The translations under genes and the position numbers were made by a program. From Archilochus colubris (taxonomy: Eukaryota > Chordata > Aves > Apodiformes > Trochilidae), in assembly GCA_023079485.1 (NCBI GenBank), contig CM041092.1, forward strand, positions 7,701,127 to 7,765,126: a stretch of DNA of 64,000 nt, written 5' to 3'. The first letter of the stretch is position 1. Every line of letters starts with the position of its first letter. Below are positions 25,744 through 37,500 of this stretch, one piece after another. The notes under the pieces are model-generated. The model saw only the letters and a list, made by a program, of their open reading frames with translations. It searched no databases and was not told the DNA's origin.

Positions 25744-28700
25744 CTGATTTTGTTAAAAATATATAAGCACTGTTCAGTATTTGCAATAAAGGCCTTTAAT
25801 TTCCATTCATTAGATCTCTATTAATATAGAGAATTTCAAAATAATTAATAGCTTGAACCTAATTTTAATTAAAAATACTTATTCTGTATTTCTCATTTAA
25901 CTGGCCTCCCTCAGAAAATGAAGTGACAGAACAAAGATACTCCAGGCAAAAGCAAATGCTCATTTTTAATAAACAAAGGGTAAAAGATCTGGTCCTTGCT
26001 TTGCCTGCATAATTCTGGAATAATGGAGACACTAATTTGGTACAAAGAGGGAAGGAAGAAACCAGAAGCCAGAGTTTCTGAAGAGACATGCATCTTCATT
26101 TCAGCTTTCCTACTGCCATCCTGCTGTTTTCTTGGCTTAAAATCACTACATCAATCCATCATTATATGTTTTTCCCTGCATGAACACACTTATCGTTAAA
26201 TGGAAATTGAATAAAAAAGCTGCATTTCTTTTTTATCAGAAACAGATCAAGGTTTAACACGTTCTGATACCAGTTATTTAAGTGCAAATGCAGAACACTT
26301 CAGCAACTCAGGTTCTGGTCTCACTAAGGAAATTGTTAAAAGAAAATGTACAAAGAGGTTTTGCAGAGGGTGTACCTGGAAGTAGCCGTGCTCTCAGCAC
26401 ATCTGAATTATCAGCAAACTGCAGAGACTTCATGTAAACGAGTTTTCTTCACTTGAAAGTTCTTCAGTTAAAGCAGCTTCTGCTTTAAAGTCGTCACTCA
26501 GAATTCACTGAAACTTAGTACAAAATATACTGCCCAAAAGAATCAAAACTGCTACTGGTTTTGTGCATCTTTTAATGCACAAAAGCTTTAGAAGTTCCAC
26601 AAATCAACCAGTACAAGTAACTAAGAAAAAATAATCAATCATAAACAATTTTATTTTACTAATACGCACTCCAAAGCGAATTTATACAAATTTTAAATGA
26701 TTACCAGGACCCCTTCAGCTACACAATGCTGAAGTTGTATTGCACACTCGTTACACTTAGTTCTAATTCCATTCAGATCCTGTCAGCTTAACCACAGACC
26801 AGGACTACACTTTCAATATAGCTTTGCATTAACAGCCTGTCATGATTTTTAACTGACAGAACATTGATTTGTAACTGGGTTGTATATGGGACTTTGTAAC
26901 ACTTCACAAAAATGCCCCAAACCCTAAAATCCCCAAAATACAGAGAAGAGTACATAGAATACACACTCCATACTTCTCAGTATGTACACTCTCCCTCCAA
27001 ACAGATATACTCAATTTTATTTTTTTTAAAACAATCACAGGGCTTAAACATTCAGCTTCAACATGAAATGAGTATTTAAAATATCAGCTTTCTATATTAA
27101 ATCAAAATCAACCAGAAAGAGACCAACGCAGTACACTATTGGCAAAGCACTATATGTAGTTGTGCTATGCAAGAAATTATCCTCAGGATTTTTCCAGATG
27201 ATCCCACATGCTGCACAGTAGGATTATTTATTTTTAAGACTTTTTTATTTTATTTTTAATAGGTTTTTCTTTGCCATTAGGAAAGGGATACTGTTTGGCT
27301 GGAAAGCTTTAGCTAGAGGGACAGCAGAAAGAAGAAGAAAAGAGATTATAAAAATATTTGAGAAATCACTCACTGCAAGAGGAACAAGTTTAATTGGCAT
27401 GCAAAAGGTCAGATTTAGATGGAAAAGAATCATCACCTGTAACACAGACAAGGAGGAAAAGACTTGAGCTGGCAATATGAGCAATACACTGAAGGACCTC
27501 TCTAATTGAAAGACAGCAATTGGCATATTATAAAATTAGCTCCATGTTAAATGGCTGCTTTCCCTCAGAGCTTGATAGGTATGGGAATTTGTTTGGTTGC
27601 TGTTTGTTGTTTTGTTTATTAAAAAAACTGTTGGCAAACTTCAGCAACATACAAGAAAAACTATGGAAACATCCCTGAATTACTACTTCTGAGGCAATTC
27701 CAGTACCATCACATTTTGTCTGTGGAACACACATATTTGTGCACCTTCCCTGATGGAAGAGTCAAAAGTTCATTAAAAAAGGGAAATAGAACATTGGATG
27801 CAAATTTACAGACTGATAGGTAGCTAAACAACTCTGCATTTGTACAACTAAAGAGCTACTTTCTATAAAAATCTTAAGGATAGCCTTTTATGCTGTTTAA
27901 AAGTAAGAAGTGAAAAACAGAAGACATTCTGGATGCATTCCACATCACTGTAAGCATTTCAGAAAAACTCTGGTTACCTACTTATACCAGATGTAATGAT
28001 GCAAAACTAACGCAGAGGACTGTGAGAACACAGGTAACTGAGCAGAGTCACATTTTAATGTTAGATTTATGTAGAACAATATAGAGAACTAGGGCAGGTA
28101 AAATACAATTATAGTAGCTTTACCCAGGGAGGAAATGCCCTGTTGCACTCTTTGAAAAGTGTAAGTGGAAATGTCAAACTGGAAATCATCATGAGGAAGC
28201 TGATCTTTAGAGTTATGATTCCTAGGAATTGTGTTCTCAGATCAACAAAAAAATTCTGGAGATATACAACTAACTGGTTAACATACAGCTGACTATAAAG
28301 CAAAGCCATATAGAGGGACAAATTTGCCTTTTAGATAAATAGGCTACATGCTGGCTATAGGGAAGTATTTTTTGTGACCAGTTACAGTGGTATGTTTACC
28401 ATTTTTACTGGCACCAACATTTTTTATTACTTACATCTTAAAGCAAACCACTCCAAATGTATGCTGCAGACAGAAATACTGCAAAGGCATAAAGGTCAGG
28501 CATAAACCTGACTGAAGTTTCTTTTCAATAAAGTTTTATTTTATTAATGTTGTCTATGACTCTGGTGGGCTTTGCATCAACTCCCAGTCTAGCCAAGGTA
28601 ACTTCATTGGAAAAACAAACAAAAAGCCTCAAACTGAAGAGACTCTGTAAAAATCTGATGATCAAAATTAAAATTTAGGTTGGAAAGTTTACACTGGTAC

Positions 28701-29310
28701 TCTAGCCTAGAATCAGATTGTGTATTACTATAGCATTGCCTACCCCTGAAAGTTAATGTCACTGCCATGCTGTAAATACAGCTTCAAAATCAGCAGTGCA
28801 ACTTTTAATCTATATGATGCATAGTACAATAAAGTAGAAAACCACACAAACTGCAGCATCAGTTTAGAATGCATGTTTGTCCACAAAGTAACAAAGTGTT
28901 GGGCAGACTGTATTTTAGTGAGACCTTTAAGGGTTCTGAACACTCACATCATGATTTACCTGAAAAGCCTAAGGAAGGTTCAACATGACAGTCTGGTAAT
29001 GGGAAGTGTTTGAGAGAAACCTGAAAATGTTTGTAGCAATTTTAGAAGCAGGAATTAGTTATGAGCTCTCACAACACATGGTATCACCCATATTTCCCTG
29101 AGAAATCATTCCCTGCAATAGCCATGTAAAACAAAATACAGCATTAATGTAACTCTGGATCAGAAAGAAACAAGAAATGATGAATAACAACAGTTTGTGA
29201 ATCAACACTTCAATGCTACTGCAGCTCTAACTACTACACTGCAGACACTACATAAGACAATGATAACAGAAATGGTAACCAACTCAAAAACTTATCCCAA
29301 ATAAAGAAAA

Positions 29311-29331
29311 CTGATTAAAAGTTTTAATCAG
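29311..29331. repeat. 21-base palindrome CTGATTAAAA-G-TTTTAATCAG
   Basis: Ten-base perfect arms around a single G, overlapped on the right by another GATTAAAA copy. Intergenic, with no gene context. Confidence 0.97.
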
Positions 29332-32300
29332 ATTAAAACTGATCCTATAGCTAGGCCTATAACTCAACAATGTGGTATTAACATTAGTTTCTGTTTCTTC
29401 ATTTTTGAGTATGCCACTTCTTAACTTCATTTACAAGCAAAACTCTGCCTTACTGGGGCCTATTTTAATACAAAATTTGAAACTGTGTCCATAAACTCAC
29501 CCTATGACTGGAATTTAACTGTTTTCCCCCTCTTCTCTGAGAGATCAGTTTAGCACATTACCTTGACAGAACCAGCTTTTAGTAGGGAATAATAATGACA
29601 TTCAGCAGAGAACTGGAACAAAGAATCACAAAGAAATCATTTTATCACCACATTTAAAGCAACCCTAGGTGTGAATGGCAGTACCTGGGTACGATGGGGA
29701 TCGTGAAAGAGAATGACCATTACATCAGCATACATGAAGAAAAGTGATTTGCAGGCTCTTCTATTTGCTGGTACAAGGAGGTTGCAATGCAGACACCAGC
29801 ACACCAGGTCAAGAACCACGTGCAGCACCAGGGTTTGTCATGTGAAGAACACCAGGTTGGATTTCCACTGAAGGGGGTTACCATGTGCACCCCCACACTG
29901 AGGCACCCAGGCAGGGCCTCACCTGCCCTGCTCCAGTTTGAGTCTGCAGGACACTCTAACCTTAACCTGGTGTCAAGCCAGATCAGTCACATACAATAGC
30001 CCCCACATCTCCATATGGATTTCCACAGGCAAAAAGCCAGCAAACAAAACAAACAAACAAAAAAAGTGCATACTGGACAACAGAAACACGAGTCAGTGTT
30101 TGCAGTGGCATTCATCTGCCCCAGGCTTTCTAAGCAATTGTTGAGAACTGATGTTGTATGCATTTCAGTCCTTTGCTGAATTAGTATTACATCTACAGCA
30201 ACCCCTCATAGTGAGCACATTTTCAGGATTGACTGAAACCTAATAGAAAGTAGCCAGAAAAACTGAAATCCTTTTTTTCTCTCCTTTGTTCTGGAGCACA
30301 GTACACAGTACATCAAAGTAAGACTCACCAAAGCCATAGCATGCTGACATGGTGTTTGGCAAATTACTTCTCTCTATAAAAACCCTCTTTATTTCCTCTC
30401 TATAAAAAAACCCAAACAGCTCCAAAACTTCAGACATACACAGAAGAAATTGTTAGTTGTCTCCTAGGATTACAGGAATTAGTTCAACTGTTTGACAGAG
30501 CAACACATGTAGTACTCATTTCCCATTTTGTAGGCATGGAAAATCACTGTTCCTTAAGCATCTAATGACATTTAAAGAAATGATTGAGATAAAAATTCAT
30601 TATTTCTAAGTGTATGTGCTTCCTACAAGAAATAGATCAGGGTAAAAGACATTCCCAAATTGAAACTGTAAGAGCAATAACAATTTATGCTAGCACACAG
30701 AGGGTAAAGCACTTATGAAAGAGCTCCTTCACATTCCAGTTGTGTCATGAGGAAGAAAAACACAGCATGTCTCCATTAGTTCAGAGGTACCTGAGAATCA
30801 AAGCTAAATCTCTTGTGCATTTACCAAGCACCCATTAAAGAGCTATACAATTTACATTTCAAATTAGACATTATATTTATAAAATATTGTTGTACTAAAA
30901 ATCACAAGATTTTATAGAAAAAACCTCGTCACATTCTATTAAATGCAGGAACAATGTTACATGTCATGGCTTCCATAATTAAAACTCTTAACAGATTTCT
31001 TGTAATTACAAGGGGCACCGCTGTTTAAAAATCCTTTCAGGGAGGACAATTTGCTTTGCTTCATATTCTCTAGAGAACTGAACTTCAATGCAGAAGGCCT
31101 GCTATCTATACCATGAGATTTGAATATTTAAGTATTTTTAAGAAAAGAAAAAAAAGCAGATGAACAGATTTCTATTTAAAAAAAAACAACAAAACAGCAG
31201 TAGGAAGGGCCTAGCTTTGGGCATACTCAACAAAACCATTTTTCAACATTTCTGGTGTCAAGAGAGAATAATATTCTCCTAGTACTTCTTTTATTAGCAT
31301 CTCAAACTAATGAATACTGCAAGTTAACAGAAGTGACATCCATGGGAGACTGATGATCTTTTACTTTAAGCCATAAACACAAGGCAAACATGAGCAACAA
31401 TTGCCCATGATACATTACAGCTCCAATTCTATCAGTATGACCAACTTAAAAGACAGTATTAAGACTATTTTGGTAAAAATACTGTAATTGCCCATCTAAA
31501 AGCAATCTCAGTCTTCCCAGGCTTTACTTGCTGATGCCATAAGTCTCAACTAATTAAGAATTGTAGTTAATGCCTGGTATTATATATATTTGATATGATT
31601 TTACTGAAACATATAATTAAGTGAAACCAGACATCAACTTTTTATTGCCAGTAAGCCTTAACATTACTTCTTGGAAAAAAGATGATGCTAACATCCTCTA
31701 AGTTATCATAATTTAGAAAAAACCCAAACCCCTAAAAACTAAGAAACATACCAAAAAAACCCCCTGAAAATTCTACCAAAATCAAATGTAAATTTAGTTC
31801 TCCACACTTCACTTTCGGCCCTTCCACTTGTGGGTTTTGGGAAACGAAATGCAAAGTTTGTCAAAATGCAGTGAGTTTATTTTGTTTGATTTGGATTTGT
31901 GCTTTCTTGTATTTGTTGGGAGGGTTTTTTGTTGTTTTGTTGTGGGGTTTTTGGTGTTGTTGTTTGTTAGTTTGGTTTTTAAATTTCTATTTTGGTCGTC
32001 CAAAGAAGGACTTACTATCACATCACCAAAACTTATAGTGTAATCCAATATTAAAGATTGGAAGGAGATATTGATAAAGGTGCAATATTTGACCAAAAGA
32101 GCATGCCCCCCTCATTGTTGGTTTTTTTTCTCCTTATCTACTTATAGATTTTTACATTACATTCTGGCTGCTGGCCAATCAATCCTTCTAAACATATAGG
32201 TAAGCATGCTGCCTTCCTGCCCTCCCTCTTGTCTAGTAATTGCATCACCAAACCACCAGGACTGAGTATTAACACATAAAAAGACATTTGCATTATGTCA

Positions 32301-33472
32301 TCCCTCTATATTTGCATGGAAGGAGAGCAGAAGTACCCTACATTATTAACAACTTTGTTATGGAAAGGGAATTCTGTTGGCTGAAAAAGTTATCCTACAT
32401 TAATTATAAAAAAAAAATTTTCATCAAAAGCTAAAATTAATAAAAGTGTCTTAAAGGTCAGAAGCTAGAAAATGGCACTAACTAATTTCAAATAATCCTG
32501 AATATAATTACTTATAACTTTTCAGAATCAAATAGGACAGAAGTGCTGCAGTGAAAGGAAGATAAAGGCTATAGGGAAAATTATTAATTTTAAGAATAAA
32601 TTTTATTAATGCAACTGGAAAAAAAAATCCATGCTAACAACTTTATCTTTCAGATTATTTAGCAGTTTACCATAGTGCCAACCCATTGACTGAAAAATTC
32701 TGCAAGTATTTTTGATCTCTTTTTTAAGTTGGCAGCTACAGATATGAAAATTTCCAGATTTAGTTTTCCATGTCAGATCACTGGGAAAAAGAATGGGTCA
32801 CAGAATCAGTCTGATTAAAAGAGCCATAGATTTTGAGAATAATATACAACCAAAGGAACTGTAATTAGAAATATTTTACCATTCACCAACATTTTAAACA
32901 TTCTAGACTCTTAGGTAACAAAAGATTTTTAAACATCGGCACCTACTGCCATTACAAGGTTCCTCAAAATGGTGTAATACAATATATATGTAGTGTTCCA
33001 GGACCATAAAAGGATCCTGCCTCAGTAATTACAGGAATGTACTTAATAAATTATTTTTCCATTTTCTTCTATTAATATGCAAATAGTTTATACAACATAA
33101 AAAAGTTAATTTGTACCCACCACAGGTAACATGTTTATTTAGCTCTTTATCTGAAAGCCTATAAGACTTGATGACCTGCAAACTTATTTACATAATTCAT
33201 TTGAAAGTATTTTTTAAAAAATAATATTGTCCAGCATTTAACAAAATTGTGAGTTTAAAAAAAAACCAAAAACCACTTAAGAGCATTTTTTTTTCTTGAT
33301 TCTGTCAAGTAACTTCACCAGCTCAGTGTTATAAGGCAGGTTGGTTGCTCAGATGGAATAAGACTCCCTACAGTGATAGGCATGTAGTAAATTTGTTCAC
33401 TTATAAAACCAGATAAAAGCAAGAAAGAGAAAAAGTTTAAAGTTTCAAAAGAACTGAAACTTCTTATTTTTA

Positions 33473-33561
33473 CTACAAATTCAGAATAGGCACTGACACA
33501 TGATTCCTCAGGGTCTTTTCCAGGAGATTGTCTCTTCGCTGGGCATCATTCCATTTTACAA
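33473..33561 (-). CDS. Candidate 3'-terminal exon, unknown
   Basis: Minus strand: a long T/C tract then CTTCTTAG|TT at 33,562, followed by an open frame VKWNDAQRRDNLLEKTLRNH, then VSVPILNL and TAG at 33475-33473. Its phase (needs one preceding base) does not fit SLC35F5 exon 14; joined to exon 14 it would instead give SCKME and a stop. Locally less AT-rich than its surroundings. Unrecognised; could be 3' UTR with a chance frame. Confidence 0.22.
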
Positions 33562-34451
33562 CTAAGAAGAAAAAAAAAGTATATAAATCATGACTACATA
33601 ATTAAAAATTACAAGAAAGGAATCACAACATGTATTTGTCTCTAGCTCTTTAATAAAGGAAATAACTTCTGTTAAGACAACACAATTACTGTTTTGGTTA
33701 GAATAATTTTTAATTTCATTACTAGATTTAAGCAACATTAGGAATAAATCTATACTCAAACAATTCTGTCTGCCCTATTTGAAAAATGAAGCCCTGAATC
33801 GTAGGGCTGAGGCTTAAACTATGCCTATCTTTATGCTCCAAGTCAGAATCTACAAACCATGCAAAACTTTGTGTAACCTCCTCCTAGAGAAGGATACTGC
33901 AAACTCCATTGCTGTCCTACCTACCTTTATAAGAAATATTTTTTGCTAAGATTTACTGCAATTTAACAAGTTAATTCTTGTCAACTACAAACACAAGGAC
34001 TCCTTCCGTTTTCTAGACCCTTAGTAATAAAAATCTGGCCACGTCCTCTAAATTTTCTAAAACAGTCAATGTTTTTCAACACCTGCAGCAGCCCAAATGA
34101 GACCTCAACAGCATTAACAGGAATGACATAATTACTTCAGATTTCTTCCACAGACATCATCCATACCAGGAAGCTGTATGCCTCTTTTGGTTTATTGACT
34201 CATGCCCAATTTTTGATGAATGCTGTAATACTTTTAAGTAAAAACCTACTTTACATTTCAAAACCATTGACCACAAACTGTAGCAAGGTGAGATTAATAC
34301 TTGGTAACAAATAATGGCTTTGAACATAACTTTCAAAATTCTATCCATCAATATTGAATGAGATTAACTGTATGCCCTGTAAAAAAAAAAAAATGTGAGC
34401 TTATATAAGATGAATGCAACCAATCCTCACCTTTCTCTGTATTGCTTGAAG

Positions 34452-34457
34452 TTTATT
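34452..34457 (-). terminator. Proximal poly(A) signal AATAAA of SLC35F5
   Basis: A canonical AATAAA lies 16 bases past the stop codon on the minus strand, with G/T-rich sequence (GGATTGGTTG) about 30-45 bases later. Use here would give a very short 3' UTR. Many other AATAAA sites exist further left (for example near 27,250 and 26,650), so the main 3' end is undetermined. Confidence 0.35.
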
Positions 34458-34472
34458 AAGCATACCTTTTGT

Positions 34473-34551
34473 CTATGAACAACTGTCTCCATCTTGTGAG
34501 ACACTATGCATAGGAATGAGGCTTTCACATTGTTCACTTTCCTCCGGCATT
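34473..34551 (-). CDS. SLC35F5: SLC35F5 exon 15 (last coding exon), C-terminal tail
   Basis: Acceptor CTTTTAAG|A. The first base completes the split Arg, then [25 protein letters not shown] and TAG at 34475-34473. It agrees with the family C-terminus ([20 protein letters not shown]) except for the final few residues. This tail is cytosolic and acidic. Confidence 0.95.
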
Positions 34552-37500
34552 CTTAAAAGAAACAAATGTCTTTACTTGAAGCCACACAGTAACATTAAAT
34601 TGGCCGTTAAGAAGCAACCTCAGCAGGGCAGAGTAGAGGGGGAGGAGAACCTCTCTTCACCTACTAACCACCCCCATTCTAAAGCACCCCAGGATGCCAC
34701 TGGCCTTCTTGGCCACCTGGGCACATTGTTGGCTCATGGTCATCCTTCCATCCACCAGCACCCCCCAGGCCCTTTCCCCTGTGCTGTTCTTTCAACAGCT
34801 CAGTCTCCAACCCATACTGGTACCAGGGGTTGTTCTTTCCCAGATCTAAGACTTTACACTTGGCCTTGTTGTAATACATTCAATTTCTCTCTGCCCAATT
34901 CTTTAGTCTGTCCAGGTCGCTCTGAATGGCAGCACAGCCTTCTGGGGTATCAGCCATTCCACACAGTTTTGTGTCACCAGCAAACTTGCTGACAATACAC
35001 TTTATTCCCTCATGCAGGTCATCAATAAATATATTGAATAGTGCTGGCCCCAGTACTGACCCTTGAGGGACTCCACTAGAAACAGACTTCCAACCAGACT
35101 CCATCCCATTGACTACAACTCTCTGGCTTCTATCCATCAAGATATATATACATAAAATACACATAAAATTAGATGAAAAGAAATGCAGCATGAGTAGTGC
35201 TGATTTTAGAAGAGTATAGGATAATGAAAAGGCTAAAGAAGAGATAGGATTATACTTTGTGACTGCCCCACCTCTGAATTCGATGTTTTCTACAAATAAA
35301 GGCAAAAAATCTTCTGATTCCCACCATTACTGGATCCCAGTTGTTATAGTGACATAAGAGAGTTGCAATGAAAAAAGAAAAAAATACAGGGATCGCTCCT
35401 GCAAAAAATAACCAGGAAAACTGCACCTGGAATTGAAACACAAACATCATTCACTCAGAAAAATTAACTGGTATGTTGTCCAATGAAATAATTATTGTAA
35501 GTTTGAGATGGAGTTTAAGTTCTTTTAAATTGGGTGACATTTGATATATATTGTTCTAAGTTAAGATCCAATTCCTATTGCCACTGTTTACACTCTTAAA
35601 TTAATAGCCTATCCTCACTAATCTGTTCTTTACAATGGAACAAATGACACTTCAAAATTTTTCAATGAGATATCACCTGAAAGATTTCTGCACCTCTTTA
35701 TTCACCCAGGAATATACCACCACTGAATTGTAATTGACAAAATCAATTCACATAGAAAGACTGCACTACTGGAAATTTTCTTTTTCAGTTAAAAAAGGCA
35801 GGGCACATAACTTGCCCAATTTAAACTAAATTCTGCACGTATCAACCTACTAGTACTCTCAGAACTAATAATCTGAGACTGTTTAAGACTTCAGATTACA
35901 GTAGGTTAAGAGAAATCATGGGTGCTGAAGCCTTGAAAACACCTTTTGGGCTTGCAGAGCAATGAGCCGTGAGCACGGCTCCCTCTTGTGGATAAAATTT
36001 CCGGAGTTGAAGACTCCCTGGCATTCGTGTTCCCTCTCAAAAACCAAACCAATCACAATTGTTAGAGCCTTTTCTTATCCTTACAGATTACAGAAATTCA
36101 TAAAGACCCAAGCTACAAAAAGGAATATTTAAGTAGTCGTAAAATTTAGTTGAAATTTCTTAAAATGCTTGCTCATTTGTTATTTTCAACCCAGAAAACA
36201 CATTATCTGGCACACAAACATGTTATAGGAAATGCTCACACTTTAGCCAAGTGACATATAAACCTGTGCCTACACTGAAAGGTGACAAAAAGCATATCTA
36301 TAACAAACCACACGGAGATGCCCAGCCAAAAAAGAAGGGCATTATCACAAAGAAAAACTAAGCTTGCTTTAACAACAAAATGCATTGTAAAACCTTCCTA
36401 AGTATTAAATTCAAATATTCAAAGTAAAAGTTTACACATAATTAAACTTAAAATTCTACCCTACAAGTGTGAGAAGTCTCTTTATAGCTTGAAGAGTAAA
36501 ATAATTAATTTCATACAGTTTCTATGTTTTTTCTACTACTATTACCTCAGTATCAACAGAACTAAACTAACTTAAAAGAGGACAGCTCATTGGAAGCTTA
36601 AAAATCACATGAAATCTTAGAAAGTGCAAATGAGACCTAGAGCTGCTACAGTCCTTTGTGCTAAACCTGCAGATTTTGGTTTTGTCACTAAGTGAGTAAT
36701 TTCAGGACAGGCAGTCTGTAACAATTCTATAGCTGTAGAGGCTGTACTTGCAGTTGTTTAATTATGGAAAGTCCCTGTTTCAAGGTAAACCACCTGGCAA
36801 GGCAAGGCTGATGTACTTTTCATACAAGCTGCATCTTAAACATTTTTATGTGTACAAATGCACACTTACAAGGGCAAAATTACTGTAACTGTTAATAGAG
36901 TATATATATAGTATCTATAATCCAGTTCAACAATATTTAACAAATGACAGAAGCAAAATGGTATTCCTTGTATACATTGTTAAAATACAGCCATTTAACT
37001 CAAAGAAATTCTATTAATAATGCTTAAAACTTAGAAGTAATTTACCTTTTGCATGCACATGTCAGCTATTATGGACAGAGGTATCGTAAGGCTTAGCGCT
37101 AGTGTGCCTATCAGTGATGAGGTAAGAAAGCATCCCCTAAAAATAATTTTTAAAATAACAGATTATTATAAATAAAGAGGTCTTGATTAGAAGTTAAAAG
37201 GCAGGAAAAGTAATGCAATAAACTGCAAAAGACATTTGATCAAGTTTAACTTATAATAAAAAAATCAAGATAGTCACACTCAGTCGTAAAACTGCATAAA
37301 ATTCCTAACTGATCTACTGATGTCTTCTGGAGTAGGATTAATTCCCATTCAAAATTCTTGATATAATGGAAAATTCACTACTTCACATTAGTGATTACAC
37401 CTAGAAAAATCTGTATCACTTCCATTTTGAAATAGTTCAAAATCAGCTTATAGCAATTCAATCTTTTTTGCCCCAGTCTGGTTAGTTAATGAAAGAAAGG

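Larger units (their letters stand above)
20763..33472. other. Intergenic or distal 3' flank of SLC35F5
   Basis: AT-rich, no recognisable coding exon. Contains a GA-rich tract near 21,278-21,312, an A21 run, a CR1 remnant at 25,149-25,205, (AT)n at 25,721-25,743, the palindrome at 29,311-29,331 and a TTG/TTTG-rich tract at 31,913-31,980. Part of the right half could be SLC35F5 3' UTR if a distal poly(A) site is used. Confidence 0.6.

Noticed and set aside
31809..32096. Asn/Thr/Lys-rich minus-strand open frame
   Set aside because: It is the translation of a TTG/TTTG-rich low-complexity tract.
34516..34992. 158-codon plus-strand open frame
   Set aside because: It is antisense to the last SLC35F5 exon and to the CR1 fragment.
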